Source: Paucihalobacter ruber
Lineage (GTDB): Bacteria > Bacteroidota > Bacteroidia > Flavobacteriales > Flavobacteriaceae
Length of the DNA: 64,000 nt
Assembly (NCBI RefSeq): GCF_006494535.1
Contig: NZ_VHIQ01000001.1
Coordinates: 188,736 to 252,735 of the forward strand
Direction: 5' to 3'
Under the pieces are notes generated by a model. It saw nothing but the letters and a program-made list of their open reading frames with translations, did no database searches and was not told where the DNA came from. Below, in pieces: positions 54,912-62,997 of this stretch; position 1 is the stretch's first letter; every line of letters starts with the position of its first letter. The position numbers were made by a program, and so were the translations under genes.

Positions 54912-56360
54912 CTAAAACTGAAAATAAATAAACTCCTGTTCACTCCCAAAGAAATAAAAAATACTCAAAATAAGAAGGTAATAAAATGTCCATCTCAAGG
55001 GTCGTTTCCAATTAGTGGCCAATTTTTCTAAGGCGAAGTTATGTTCTCTGGCTATCCATTCAGTTGCCAGCATAAATCCAACCAACAAAAAAGTAGTAAA
55101 GGCCATCATATTATTGACGAAGTTAGGAATTTGCCAGATACTTTCAGACCAAATGGCATCGAGATAGTTAAAGGCATGACTTAGGGTTTCGGCTCTAAAA
55201 AATATCCAGGCCAATGTAGTTAATATGAAGGTAAAAAGTATGGATAACAGTTCCTTTAAGTTAGGAAGTAACCTGTTTACCGCCACTGTATCTGTGTAGG
55301 TTCGGGTGGTATTAAAAAACAACAAGGGTACATAACAAAGCGCGTGAATGAGCCCCCAAATAATAAAAGTCCAGTTAGCACCATGCCACAAAGCACTGAT
55401 TAAAAACACTGCAAAAATATTGCGAACCACCATCGCTTTTGTACCTTTTGAACCACCTAAAGGAATGTAAACATAATCTCTAAACCATGTAGATAGCGAT
55501 ATGTGCCATCTGCGCCAAAACTCGGCTATATTTCTTGAAAAATACGGAAAGGCGAAGTTCTTCATCAAATCAAAACCAAAAAGTCTGGCTGTACCAATAG
55601 CAATATCTGAATACCCTGAAAAATCCCCATAAATTTGAATAGCGAAGAAAAATGCACCAAATACTAATGTTAAGGGGTTGTAAGCCTCCGGATTTGAAAA
55701 ACAATCATTAACAATTAAAGCGCACTGGTCGGCAATGACAATTTTTTTAAACAAACCCCATAAAATTTGTCGCAACCCGTCTATCGCTTTTTGTTTATTG
55801 AAAACCCGAATGGTTTTAAATTGTGGCAAGAGGTTTTTAGCACGTTCTATCGGGCCTGCTACCAACTGCGGAAAAAAGCTTACAAAACCGGCAAAGGCCA
55901 TAAAATTATTGGTTGGCTTTAGTTTTTTGTGATAAATATCTAAGGTATAACTTAAGGTTTGAAAGGTGTAGAAGCTGATACCAACCGGCAGAATAATTTC
56001 TAAACCTCTTAACTCAAGTGGCTTTCCTAAAAAGCTAAACACCTGGTTAACATTATCAATAAAAAAATTAAAGTATTTAAAAAACCCCAGTAAACCGAGG
56101 TTAACTACCAAACTTAAAGACAGCAGTATTTTTCTTTTAAAGGACTTTTCAGCTTTAAATAAAAGATTGCCAATTATAAAATCAACAATTGTACTAAAGG
56201 CAATGAGCATTAAAAAGCGCCAGTCCCACCAACCGTAAAACACATAACTGCTCAACAGCAGAAATGTATTTTGATATTTGAGATGATAATTTTTTAGAAG
56301 CCAGTAAATGCCAAAAACCAATGGCAAAAACACGGCAAAATCTAAAGAATTAAACAGCAT
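54912..56360 (-). CDS. MBOAT family O-acyltransferase
   Basis: The 482-residue membrane protein shows the family core: LPVGISFYTFQTLSYTLDIY, QLVAGPIERAKNLLPQF, YGDFSGYSDIAIGTARLFGF, WRRWHISLSTWFRDYVYIPL and the conserved histidine in SALWHGANWTFIIWGL. It should carry acyl groups across the inner membrane for O-acetylation of the surface glycan, with the SGNH-like protein downstream acting as final transferase. The gene is the first of the minus-strand glycan operon. Confidence 0.92.
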   Translation of the reverse strand: MLFNSLDFAVFLPLVFGIYWLLKNYHLKYQNTFLLLSSYVFYGWWDWRFLMLIAFSTIVDFIIGNLLFKAEKSFKRKILLSLSLVVNLGLLGFFKYFNFFIDNVNQVFSFLGKPLELRGLEIILPVGISFYTFQTLSYTLDIYHKKLKPTNNFMAFAGFVSFFPQLVAGPIERAKNLLPQFKTIRVFNKQKAIDGLRQILWGLFKKIVIADQCALIVNDCFSNPEAYNPLTLVFGAFFFAIQIYGDFSGYSDIAIGTARLFGFDLMKNFAFPYFSRNIAEFWRRWHISLSTWFRDYVYIPLGGSKGTKAMVVRNIFAVFLISALWHGANWTFIIWGLIHALCYVPLLFFNTTRTYTDTVAVNRLLPNLKELLSILFTFILTTLAWIFFRAETLSHAFNYLDAIWSESIWQIPNFVNNMMAFTTFLLVGFMLATEWIAREHNFALEKLATNWKRPLRWTFYYLLILSIFYFFGSEQEFIYFQF

Positions 56361-56430
56361 GCAGTTGATTTAGTTTAACAATTGCCCTTTAAGAAACAAC
56401 ACAGACAATTTAAACGTAAATATACACTTT

Positions 56431-56661
56431 CTAGGATTTGTGCTTAGACAAATAATACATATTGATAGCAAATATAGCCGCATTTGTAATTACAATTGGC
56501 CAGGAGGTGCTGAGCATAAAACCATAAATTACAAATAAAACGGCTCCGGCCGAATTGACCATTCGCAGTTTACGCATGTCTTTCATGGTAAATGACAGCA
56601 ACAATACAAAAGAAGCCAAATAGCCAACCCATTCGGTAATATTAACTCCTAAAAACTCCAA
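56431..56661 (-). CDS. Small YgjV-like membrane protein
   Basis: The 76-residue protein has three membrane segments (WVGYLASFVLLLSFTM, SAGAVLFVIYGFML, WPIVITNAAIFAINMYYL) and a short basic tail. The MRKLRMVNSAGA stretch resembles the YgjV/inner-membrane family. Function is unknown. It is one base from the bipA stop codon and so belongs to that transcript. Confidence 0.75.
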   Translation of the reverse strand: MEFLGVNITEWVGYLASFVLLLSFTMKDMRKLRMVNSAGAVLFVIYGFMLSTSWPIVITNAAIFAINMYYLSKHKS

Positions 56662-56662
56662 A

Positions 56663-58462
56663 TTAAACCGTTTTAAAGCGTTTTCTATCTACTTCTTTTA
56701 AGTATATTTTACGGAGACGAATGTGGTTTGGCGTTACCTCAACGTACTCATCTTTTTGAATATATTCTAGAGCTTCTTCCAAAGAGAACTTAACGGCAGG
56801 TACAATCTTGGCTTTATCGTCGGCACCTGACGAACGCACGTTACTCAATTTTTTGGTTTTGGTAACGTTAACGGTCATATCGTCTCCACGAGAGTTTTCG
56901 CCAATAATCTGTCCTTCGTAAATATCTTCTCCCGGATCGATAAAAAACTTACCGCGTTCTTGTAATTTGTCGATTGAGTAAGGAATGGCCTGACCATTTT
57001 CCATAGACACCAAACTACCGTTTTGACGCTCGGGTATACCACCTTTTAAAGGTTGATACTCTTTAAATCTGTGTGACAAAATGGCTTCACCGGCAGTAGC
57101 AGTTAATAACTGATTTCTCAAACCAATGATACCTCTTGAAGGAACGATGAATTTGATAATCATTCGCTCTCCTTTGGTCTCCATACTGTACATTTCGCCT
57201 TTACGTATGGTTACCATTTCAACCGCTTTACCTGATAAATTTTCAGGTAAATCGATGGTCATTTCTTCAACAGGTTCACATTTAACACCGTCAATTTCTT
57301 TGATGATTACCTGCGGCTGACCAATTTGAAGCTCATAACCTTCACGACGCATGGTTTCAATTAATACAGATAAATGCAGTACACCACGACCAAACACCAT
57401 AAATTTATCGGCGCTATCGGTTTCTTGCATGCGCAAAGCCAGGTTTTTTTCTAATTCTTTGGTTAAACGCTCTTTGATATGTCTTGATGTTACAAATTTT
57501 CCGTCTTTACCAAAAAATGGAGAGTCGTTAATGGTAAACAACATGCTCATAGTAGGCTCGTCGATGGCTATGGTTTTTAAACCTTCGGGGTTTTCGAAAT
57601 CGGCAATGGTATCACCAATTTCAAAACCTTCCAATCCAACCAAGGCGCAAATATCACCTGCTTGAACTTCGTCTACTTTTTTACGGCCTAAACCTTCAAA
57701 AATGTGAAGTTCCTTTATTTTGGATTTGGTTATTTTTCCATCGCGCTTTACCAAAGAAATATTCATCCCCGATTTTAAAATACCGCGTTGTAGTCTGCCA
57801 ATGGCAATTCGGCCTGTAAAAGATGAGTAATCTAATGAAGTAATTAACATTTGCGTGCTGCCTTCTTCTATTTTAGGCGAAGGAATATGTGCTACCACCA
57901 TGTCTAAAAGTGGCTCAATATTAGTGGTTTCGTTTCTCCAGTCGTCGCTCATCCAGTTATTTTTAGCCGAACCATAAACCGTTGGAAAATCTAACTGCCA
58001 TTCTTCCGCACCCAGTTCAAACATTAAATCAAAAACTGCCTCATGAACTTCTTCAGGTGTACAGTTTTCTTTGTCAACTTTATTGATTACCACGCAAGGT
58101 TTTAAACCCAAATCAATGGCTTTTTGCAGTACAAAACGGGTTTGAGGCATAGGACCTTCAAAAGCATCTACCAACAGCAACACCCCATCGGCCATATTAA
58201 GAACACGCTCTACTTCACCTCCAAAGTCTGCGTGACCAGGCGTGTCAATAATATTAATTTTTGTATCTTTATAAACAACAGAAACGTTTTTAGAAGTAAT
58301 GGTAATACCGCGTTCGCGTTCCAGATCGTTGTTATCAAGAATTAAATCGCCTGTGTTTTGATTGTCTCTAAACAACTGGCAATGGTACATGATTTTATCC
58401 ACCAAAGTAGTTTTACCATGGTCTACGTGTGCAATAATTGCGATGTTTTTTATATTGGTCAT
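56663..58462 (-). CDS. typA: Ribosome-binding GTPase TypA/BipA
   Basis: The 599-residue translational GTPase shows G1 [12 protein letters not shown], the switch II DTPGHADFGGEV, NKVD (in VINKVDKENC) and the TypA-specific C-terminal domain (SNVRSSGADDKAKIVPAVKF). It binds 70S ribosomes and acts in stress and 50S assembly. A TACCTTTG -7 box at 58483-58490 lies just before the start. It shares its transcript with the small YgjV-like gene. Confidence 0.96.
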   Translation of the reverse strand: MTNIKNIAIIAHVDHGKTTLVDKIMYHCQLFRDNQNTGDLILDNNDLERERGITITSKNVSVVYKDTKINIIDTPGHADFGGEVERVLNMADGVLLLVDAFEGPMPQTRFVLQKAIDLGLKPCVVINKVDKENCTPEEVHEAVFDLMFELGAEEWQLDFPTVYGSAKNNWMSDDWRNETTNIEPLLDMVVAHIPSPKIEEGSTQMLITSLDYSSFTGRIAIGRLQRGILKSGMNISLVKRDGKITKSKIKELHIFEGLGRKKVDEVQAGDICALVGLEGFEIGDTIADFENPEGLKTIAIDEPTMSMLFTINDSPFFGKDGKFVTSRHIKERLTKELEKNLALRMQETDSADKFMVFGRGVLHLSVLIETMRREGYELQIGQPQVIIKEIDGVKCEPVEEMTIDLPENLSGKAVEMVTIRKGEMYSMETKGERMIIKFIVPSRGIIGLRNQLLTATAGEAILSHRFKEYQPLKGGIPERQNGSLVSMENGQAIPYSIDKLQERGKFFIDPGEDIYEGQIIGENSRGDDMTVNVTKTKKLSNVRSSGADDKAKIVPAVKFSLEEALEYIQKDEYVEVTPNHIRLRKIYLKEVDRKRFKTV

Positions 58463-58482
58463 AATGCCCGATTTTAAGCGCG

Positions 58483-58490
58483 CAAAGGTA
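58483..58490 (-). promoter_or_regulatory. -7 box of typA
   Basis: On the minus strand TACCTTTG fits TAnnTTTG exactly, 20 bases before the ATG. No clear TTG lies at the right distance upstream, so this is a partial promoter match. The 58463-58667 spacer otherwise holds only AT-rich DNA. Confidence 0.45.
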
Positions 58491-58667
58491 CGCTATTATT
58501 TGTCATTTGGTTAATTAAATGTTATAATTTAATACTACGGTAATTTTGGCTTTTTTATTACGTTAATAATTTGATTAATAGTAAATACCATTTAACCAGC
58601 CACACTTGGCAGTTTCCAGCTGTTTTTACAAAATAACCTAAGTTTAACTTTTAAATTTTTACAGCTA

Positions 58668-59027
58668 ATGAATACGTTATTTAAGTATGCAAAATTTATT
58701 CCATATCTATATTTTATTACCATTGTGGCATTTTGGTTTACTGACGTTAACCAAAACGAAGGCATTGTGGCCTACCCCATTTTACTTCTTGGGATTCCGT
58801 TTTTATGGCAACTTATAAAGCCCAATGAAAAGCTCAACCTAACATTAGGGTTGGTTTTTGTTTGTTTATCGTCTTACATGATTATTGCTTATCTTTCGAA
58901 GATTTTTGGTTTTATAAATATTAATAATGGCATTTTATCGTTTTTGTTTTACGGCGGAATGTTTGTAATTGGTAACTTTCTTATGGCTTTGTGGATTGTA
59001 AAAAACAGTCTGCATCGAAACATTTAA
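58668..59027 (+). CDS. Hypothetical four-span membrane protein
   Basis: The 119-residue protein is almost entirely hydrophobic with about four membrane segments (FIPYLYFITIVAFWF, YPILLLGIPFLWQLI, LGLVFVCLSSYMIIAYL, GGMFVIGNFLMALWIV). It has no motif I recognise. It lies 37 bases before kdsA and may be cotranscribed with it or stand alone. Function unknown. Confidence 0.65.
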   Translation: MNTLFKYAKFIPYLYFITIVAFWFTDVNQNEGIVAYPILLLGIPFLWQLIKPNEKLNLTLGLVFVCLSSYMIIAYLSKIFGFININNGILSFLFYGGMFVIGNFLMALWIVKNSLHRNI

Positions 59028-59031
59028 TCTG

Positions 59032-59039
59032 TATCTTTG
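59032..59039 (+). promoter_or_regulatory. -7 box of kdsA
   Basis: TATCTTTG fits TAnnTTTG and lies 26 bases before the kdsA ATG. A CTG, one base from TTG, sits 19 bases upstream. Confidence 0.5.
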
Positions 59040-59064
59040 TGCTTTAAATTTTGAATAGTTTACC

Positions 59065-59883
59065 ATGAATTTTGAAGCACTTCCGAAGATAAAACACACC
59101 AATGCCAACAACTTTTTCCTATTAGCAGGACCATGTGCCATTGAAGGCGAAGACATGGCATTGCGTATAGCCGAAAAAGTAGTGAGCATTACCGATAAGC
59201 TACAAATTCCATATGTATTTAAAGGAAGCTTTAAGAAAGCTAACCGCAGTCGTGTAGATAGTTTTACAGGTATTGGTGATGAAAAAGCATTGAAAATACT
59301 TCAAAAAGTATCGCAAACTTTTGATATCCCAACCGTAACCGATATCCATGAAATTTCTGATGCTGCTATGGCAGCCGAATATGTGGATGTCTTGCAAATT
59401 CCGGCCTTTTTGGTTCGCCAAACAGATCTTGTAGTGGCAGCAGCCAAAACCGGTAAGGTGGTGAATCTTAAAAAAGGACAATTTATGAGTCCGGAAGCCA
59501 TGAAACACGCCGTTACCAAAGTGCACGACTCGGGCAATCCATATGCATGGATCACCGACCGCGGTACCATGTTTGGCTATCAGGACATGATTGTTGATTT
59601 TAGAGGCATCCCAACCATGCGTCAATATGCACCAACGGTTTTAGACGTTACACATTCGTTACAACAACCCAACCAAAGTAGTGGTGTTACCGGCGGACGA
59701 CCCGACATGATTGAAACCATAGCCCGTGCCGGCGTAGTTAATAATGTGGATGGTTTATTTATAGAAACCCACTTCGATCCTAAAAATGCCAAGAGTGATG
59801 GCGCCAATATGTTACATCTCGATTATTTAGAAAAATTACTGAGCAATTTGGTGGCTATTAGGAAAACTGTGAATGGGTTTTAA
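59065..59883 (+). CDS. kdsA: 3-deoxy-8-phosphooctulonate synthase
   Basis: The 272-residue enzyme condenses arabinose 5-phosphate with phosphoenolpyruvate to give Kdo 8-phosphate, the precursor of the lipopolysaccharide inner core. Motifs include LLAGPCAIEGEDMALRIA, FKGSFKKANRSRVDSF, VTDIHEISDAAMAAEYVDVL, ITDRGTMFGYQDMIVDFRGI and IETHFDPKNAKSDGANML. The barrel length is normal. It is convergent with nrdJ, with a shared hairpin at 59869-59896. Confidence 0.96.
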   Translation: MNFEALPKIKHTNANNFFLLAGPCAIEGEDMALRIAEKVVSITDKLQIPYVFKGSFKKANRSRVDSFTGIGDEKALKILQKVSQTFDIPTVTDIHEISDAAMAAEYVDVLQIPAFLVRQTDLVVAAAKTGKVVNLKKGQFMSPEAMKHAVTKVHDSGNPYAWITDRGTMFGYQDMIVDFRGIPTMRQYAPTVLDVTHSLQQPNQSSGVTGGRPDMIETIARAGVVNNVDGLFIETHFDPKNAKSDGANMLHLDYLEKLLSNLVAIRKTVNGF

Positions 59884-59896
59884 AAATCCCATTCAC
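59869..59896. terminator. Hairpin between convergent kdsA and nrdJ
   Basis: A perfect 9-bp stem (GTGAATGGG / CCCATTCAC) with a 10-base AT-rich loop straddles the two stop codons. T-runs are weak on both strands, so it may be a low-efficiency bidirectional terminator. Confidence 0.5.
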
Positions 59897-62448
59897 TACC
59901 CGCACTTTGAATGTCCGCAACTTTTACATTTTAAACAACCTTCTTCAAATACCAGGCCTTCAGGATCGGAACAATTGGGGCATTTTTTGTCTTTGACCTG
60001 TGTTCCTTCAGGAATAAAGCGTTTGAGTGCTCTTGCTACGCCGTTTTTCCAGGTGTTGATATGCTCATCGTATAAATTGAGATTATGAATCAAATCAACC
60101 ACGTAAGGTATGGGCATGCCATGGCGTAATACGCCCGAAATAAGCTTGGCATAATTCCAGAATTCCTTATCAAATGAGCGGGACAAACCTTCAATAGTTA
60201 CTTTATAACCTTCGGCATCAATGTATTGAAAATCGTAACGTGAGGTGCCGTCTTCGTTGCGGTTTTTGATCACCCAACCTTTGGATACCCATTGCGGCAG
60301 GTTAAAGGCGTCTTTCATTTTACCGGTGAAAATTTCATAAGGTTTGCCTTCAACCAAACCAATAACAGCCAGCCATTTTTCTGATTCGTTGTGGAAACGC
60401 ACCACTTCAGCTTCAATTTTATAAGGGCGTTTGGCCACAAATGTTTCGGTGATGTATTTATTTTCAGGCTCTTTTTCCTTTTTATCATCCGATGAAATTA
60501 AAATACCACTTCTAGAGCCGTCGCGATACACGGTTATACCTTTAAGTCCTTTTTTCCAGGAATCAATGTAGATATCGCCCACCAAGTCTACGGTTACTTC
60601 ATTGGATAAATTAATGGTTGAACTAATAGAGTGTGTGGTATATTTTTGAACCAGCGCTTGCATTTCAACGCGTTTTTTCCAGTCAATTTCAGGTGCGGTG
60701 GCACCGGCATACGGACTCTTACTAATATCGGACTTTCCTGTAACCTGCATCCAGTTTTCCAGTTTTTTATGGTAAACGGTGAATTCCTGAAACGCATCGC
60801 CCATATCATCTACAAAGTCTACTTTAGCGTTCTCATCGGCATTGTTTACTTTTCGGCGTCTCACGTACGACAACATAAACACAGGCTCAATACCCGAAGA
60901 TACCTGAGCCAGCATGCTCAATGAGCCGGTTGGCGCAACGGTACTAATAGAAATGTTTCTTCGGCCATTTTCCATCATTCGTTCGTAAACATCGGGAAAC
61001 TCATGGCCGAGCATTTGCACAAATTCTGAAGTATCTTCAATATTTCTATTAAACCCTTGAAACTGTCCGCGCGTAATAGCCATATCAATACTGCTGTTAA
61101 ACTCGGCTGTCATTTTGGTTTTCATAATATCATCAATCACCTTGAGCGCCGCATCGGTATCAAATTTGATGTTTAAGGCTGCTACGGCGTCGGCTAATGC
61201 TGTAAAACCAAGCCCTGTTCTTCTACCCTTTCGGCCGGTGTCGTAAAGTAATTTCCAGGTTTCGAGTTCCACCTGCTTGATGAAATCGGGTTCTGGATCG
61301 GCTTCAATTTTGGTAATAATTTTTTCAACGGCTTCCAACTCCAAATCCACTAAATCGTCCATAAGGCGTTGGGTTTCGTATACTACTTCATAAAACTTTT
61401 TAAGGTTGAATTTTGCTTTTTTGGTAAACGGTTCCTCTACAAAACTGAACAAGTTAACCGCAATCAATCTACAGCTATCGCCACCTTGCATGGCAATTTC
61501 TGAACACGGATTGGTAGAACTGTTTTTAAATTCGGGATACACCGATGAGGTGGAATAATGATGCTGACGGTCCCAAAAAATTAATCCCGGCTCGGCAGTG
61601 TTATGGGCGCAAGTAATGACTTTTTGCCATAGATCGCGTGCATCAACTTGTTTAGAATATTTAGGTGTTTTGCTATCAATGGGCCATTGTAAGGTAAATG
61701 GTTGATTATTTATCACGGCTTGCATAAATTCATCACTCAGCCTCACCGAAATATTGGCACCGGTTACTTTGGTTAAATCTTGTTTAATGGTAATAAAATC
61801 TTCAATATCGGGATGTTTGATGTCCATGGTAAGCATCAAGGCGCCGCGACGCCCGTTTTGCGCCACTTCTCTGGTGGTATTTGAAAAGCGATTCATAAAC
61901 GAAACCGCTCCTGTTGTAGTGCCGGCGGCGTTAGACACCTGAGCGTTTTTAGGTCTAAGTTCAGACAAATCAACACCAACACCACAGCGTCTTTTAAACA
62001 ATTGTGCCAGTTGCTGATCTGTATAAAAAATACCTCCGTAAGAATCTAGTACCGATGGTACCACAATACAATTAGACAAGGAAGCGATGACCTCCTTGTT
62101 TCCCAAACCAAACATGACACTCCCTTGCGGAATCACATATTTAAAATCTTTAAAATGCTGGTAGATTTTGTCGGTGGTCAGTGGCTTTCTGGTTTGACCG
62201 TAGGTTGATAAGTTTTCCGTGATTTTTTCTTTAGCATCGTATTTGGCTTCAATTCGGCCAAATTCCACTGCCATGCGTTGGTGCATCTCATCGGGCGTTA
62301 GCTCCAGAAAATTGCCCGATTTATCCTTTAAGCAGTATTTATTAATCCATGTAGTAGCCGCCAATTCGTCGTTGCTAAAGTATTTTAAAGATGCATTTAA
62401 AACTTCTTGATAATCATAAATTTGACGAGTAGTTGCTGATGGATTCAT
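59896..62448 (-). CDS. nrdJ: Adenosylcobalamin-dependent ribonucleotide reductase (class II)
   Basis: Start chosen at 62448 (MNPSATTRQIYDYQEV), giving 850 residues; an upstream in-frame start adds 13 atypical residues. The class II core is clear: RRCGVGVDLSELRPKNAQVS, REVAQNGRRGALMLT, STNPCSEIAMQGGDSC and ISISTVAPTGSLSMLAQVSS. The C-terminus has the paired cysteines of CPNCSDPEGLVFEEGCLKC and CGHSKCG. It makes deoxyribonucleotides with adenosylcobalamin and needs no oxygen. No cobalamin riboswitch is seen in the leader; instead a palindrome lies at 62511-62530. Confidence 0.95.
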   Translation of the reverse strand: MNPSATTRQIYDYQEVLNASLKYFSNDELAATTWINKYCLKDKSGNFLELTPDEMHQRMAVEFGRIEAKYDAKEKITENLSTYGQTRKPLTTDKIYQHFKDFKYVIPQGSVMFGLGNKEVIASLSNCIVVPSVLDSYGGIFYTDQQLAQLFKRRCGVGVDLSELRPKNAQVSNAAGTTTGAVSFMNRFSNTTREVAQNGRRGALMLTMDIKHPDIEDFITIKQDLTKVTGANISVRLSDEFMQAVINNQPFTLQWPIDSKTPKYSKQVDARDLWQKVITCAHNTAEPGLIFWDRQHHYSTSSVYPEFKNSSTNPCSEIAMQGGDSCRLIAVNLFSFVEEPFTKKAKFNLKKFYEVVYETQRLMDDLVDLELEAVEKIITKIEADPEPDFIKQVELETWKLLYDTGRKGRRTGLGFTALADAVAALNIKFDTDAALKVIDDIMKTKMTAEFNSSIDMAITRGQFQGFNRNIEDTSEFVQMLGHEFPDVYERMMENGRRNISISTVAPTGSLSMLAQVSSGIEPVFMLSYVRRRKVNNADENAKVDFVDDMGDAFQEFTVYHKKLENWMQVTGKSDISKSPYAGATAPEIDWKKRVEMQALVQKYTTHSISSTINLSNEVTVDLVGDIYIDSWKKGLKGITVYRDGSRSGILISSDDKKEKEPENKYITETFVAKRPYKIEAEVVRFHNESEKWLAVIGLVEGKPYEIFTGKMKDAFNLPQWVSKGWVIKNRNEDGTSRYDFQYIDAEGYKVTIEGLSRSFDKEFWNYAKLISGVLRHGMPIPYVVDLIHNLNLYDEHINTWKNGVARALKRFIPEGTQVKDKKCPNCSDPEGLVFEEGCLKCKSCGHSKCG

Positions 62449-62510
62449 TGGTTTGTAATGTTTAAAATTAGGTTTGGAAAAACACAAAATTAGGTAGCAG
62501 CCAGCCCTAA

Positions 62511-62530
62511 AACATGATAAATATCATGTT
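62511..62530 (-). promoter_or_regulatory. Palindromic operator upstream of nrdJ (CRP/FNR-like)
   Basis: Arms AACATGATA and TATCATGTT are separated by AA and contain TGAT-N4-ATCA, the core of CRP/FNR-type sites. It lies 63 bases before the nrdJ start and about 50 bases after the DUF1801 stop. A regulator responding to oxygen or redox state would make sense for an oxygen-independent reductase; this is inference. Confidence 0.5.
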
Positions 62531-62580
62531 GTTGATAAGTGTTGGAGAATGTTGATTAATCTAAAAACCTTAGCTAACCA

Positions 62581-62967
62581 TTAGTAGTTGGTAGATTTAT
62601 TAGAACGAATAAGTTTAAACGGATTCCTATTAATTTCCAACTGTTTTTGAATCCCGTAAACTACCACATCGTCATTAATATCATCAACAGACTTGTATCT
62701 TAATGAGCGAACAGATTTCCTGTTGGTATCTACAAAATAGTTGGTGTATTGGTCCATTTTTTCAAAATGCCAAAAGCCCAAATCTACGTAATCTTTAGAC
62801 TGATTTAAAAAGCACAGAGGAATGTTGTTACAATAATAAAACGGAATGCGCCATTTAAATAAGAGTTGATTGTTTGGAGCTACGGCTTCGATGATGCTTT
62901 GCAGTTGCAGCAAGATAGACCGGTATGGTTCCTTTCGATTTAAAATGTAGGCTTCGGCGGGTTTCAT
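62581..62967 (-). CDS. DUF1801 family protein
   Basis: The 128-residue protein begins MKPAEAYILNRKEPYRSILL and carries LLFKWRIPFYYCNNIPLCFL, the DUF1801 core found in YdhG-type proteins. Family members are small soluble proteins, some suggested to handle iron; the function is not settled. It precedes nrdJ in the same direction but is separated by 132 bases that carry the CRP/FNR-like palindrome. Confidence 0.8.
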   Translation of the reverse strand: MKPAEAYILNRKEPYRSILLQLQSIIEAVAPNNQLLFKWRIPFYYCNNIPLCFLNQSKDYVDLGFWHFEKMDQYTNYFVDTNRKSVRSLRYKSVDDINDDVVVYGIQKQLEINRNPFKLIRSNKSTNY

Positions 62968-62997
62968 ATGGAATCAAGTTTTTATACCAATAAAACA

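Noticed and set aside
59200-59625. 141-codon frame opposite kdsA
   Set aside because: Antisense to a conserved enzyme gene with intact motifs; no independent family signal.
62449-62580. Cobalamin riboswitch upstream of the B12-dependent reductase
   Set aside because: The 132-base spacer is too short and lacks the conserved B12-box wording; only a short palindrome is visible.
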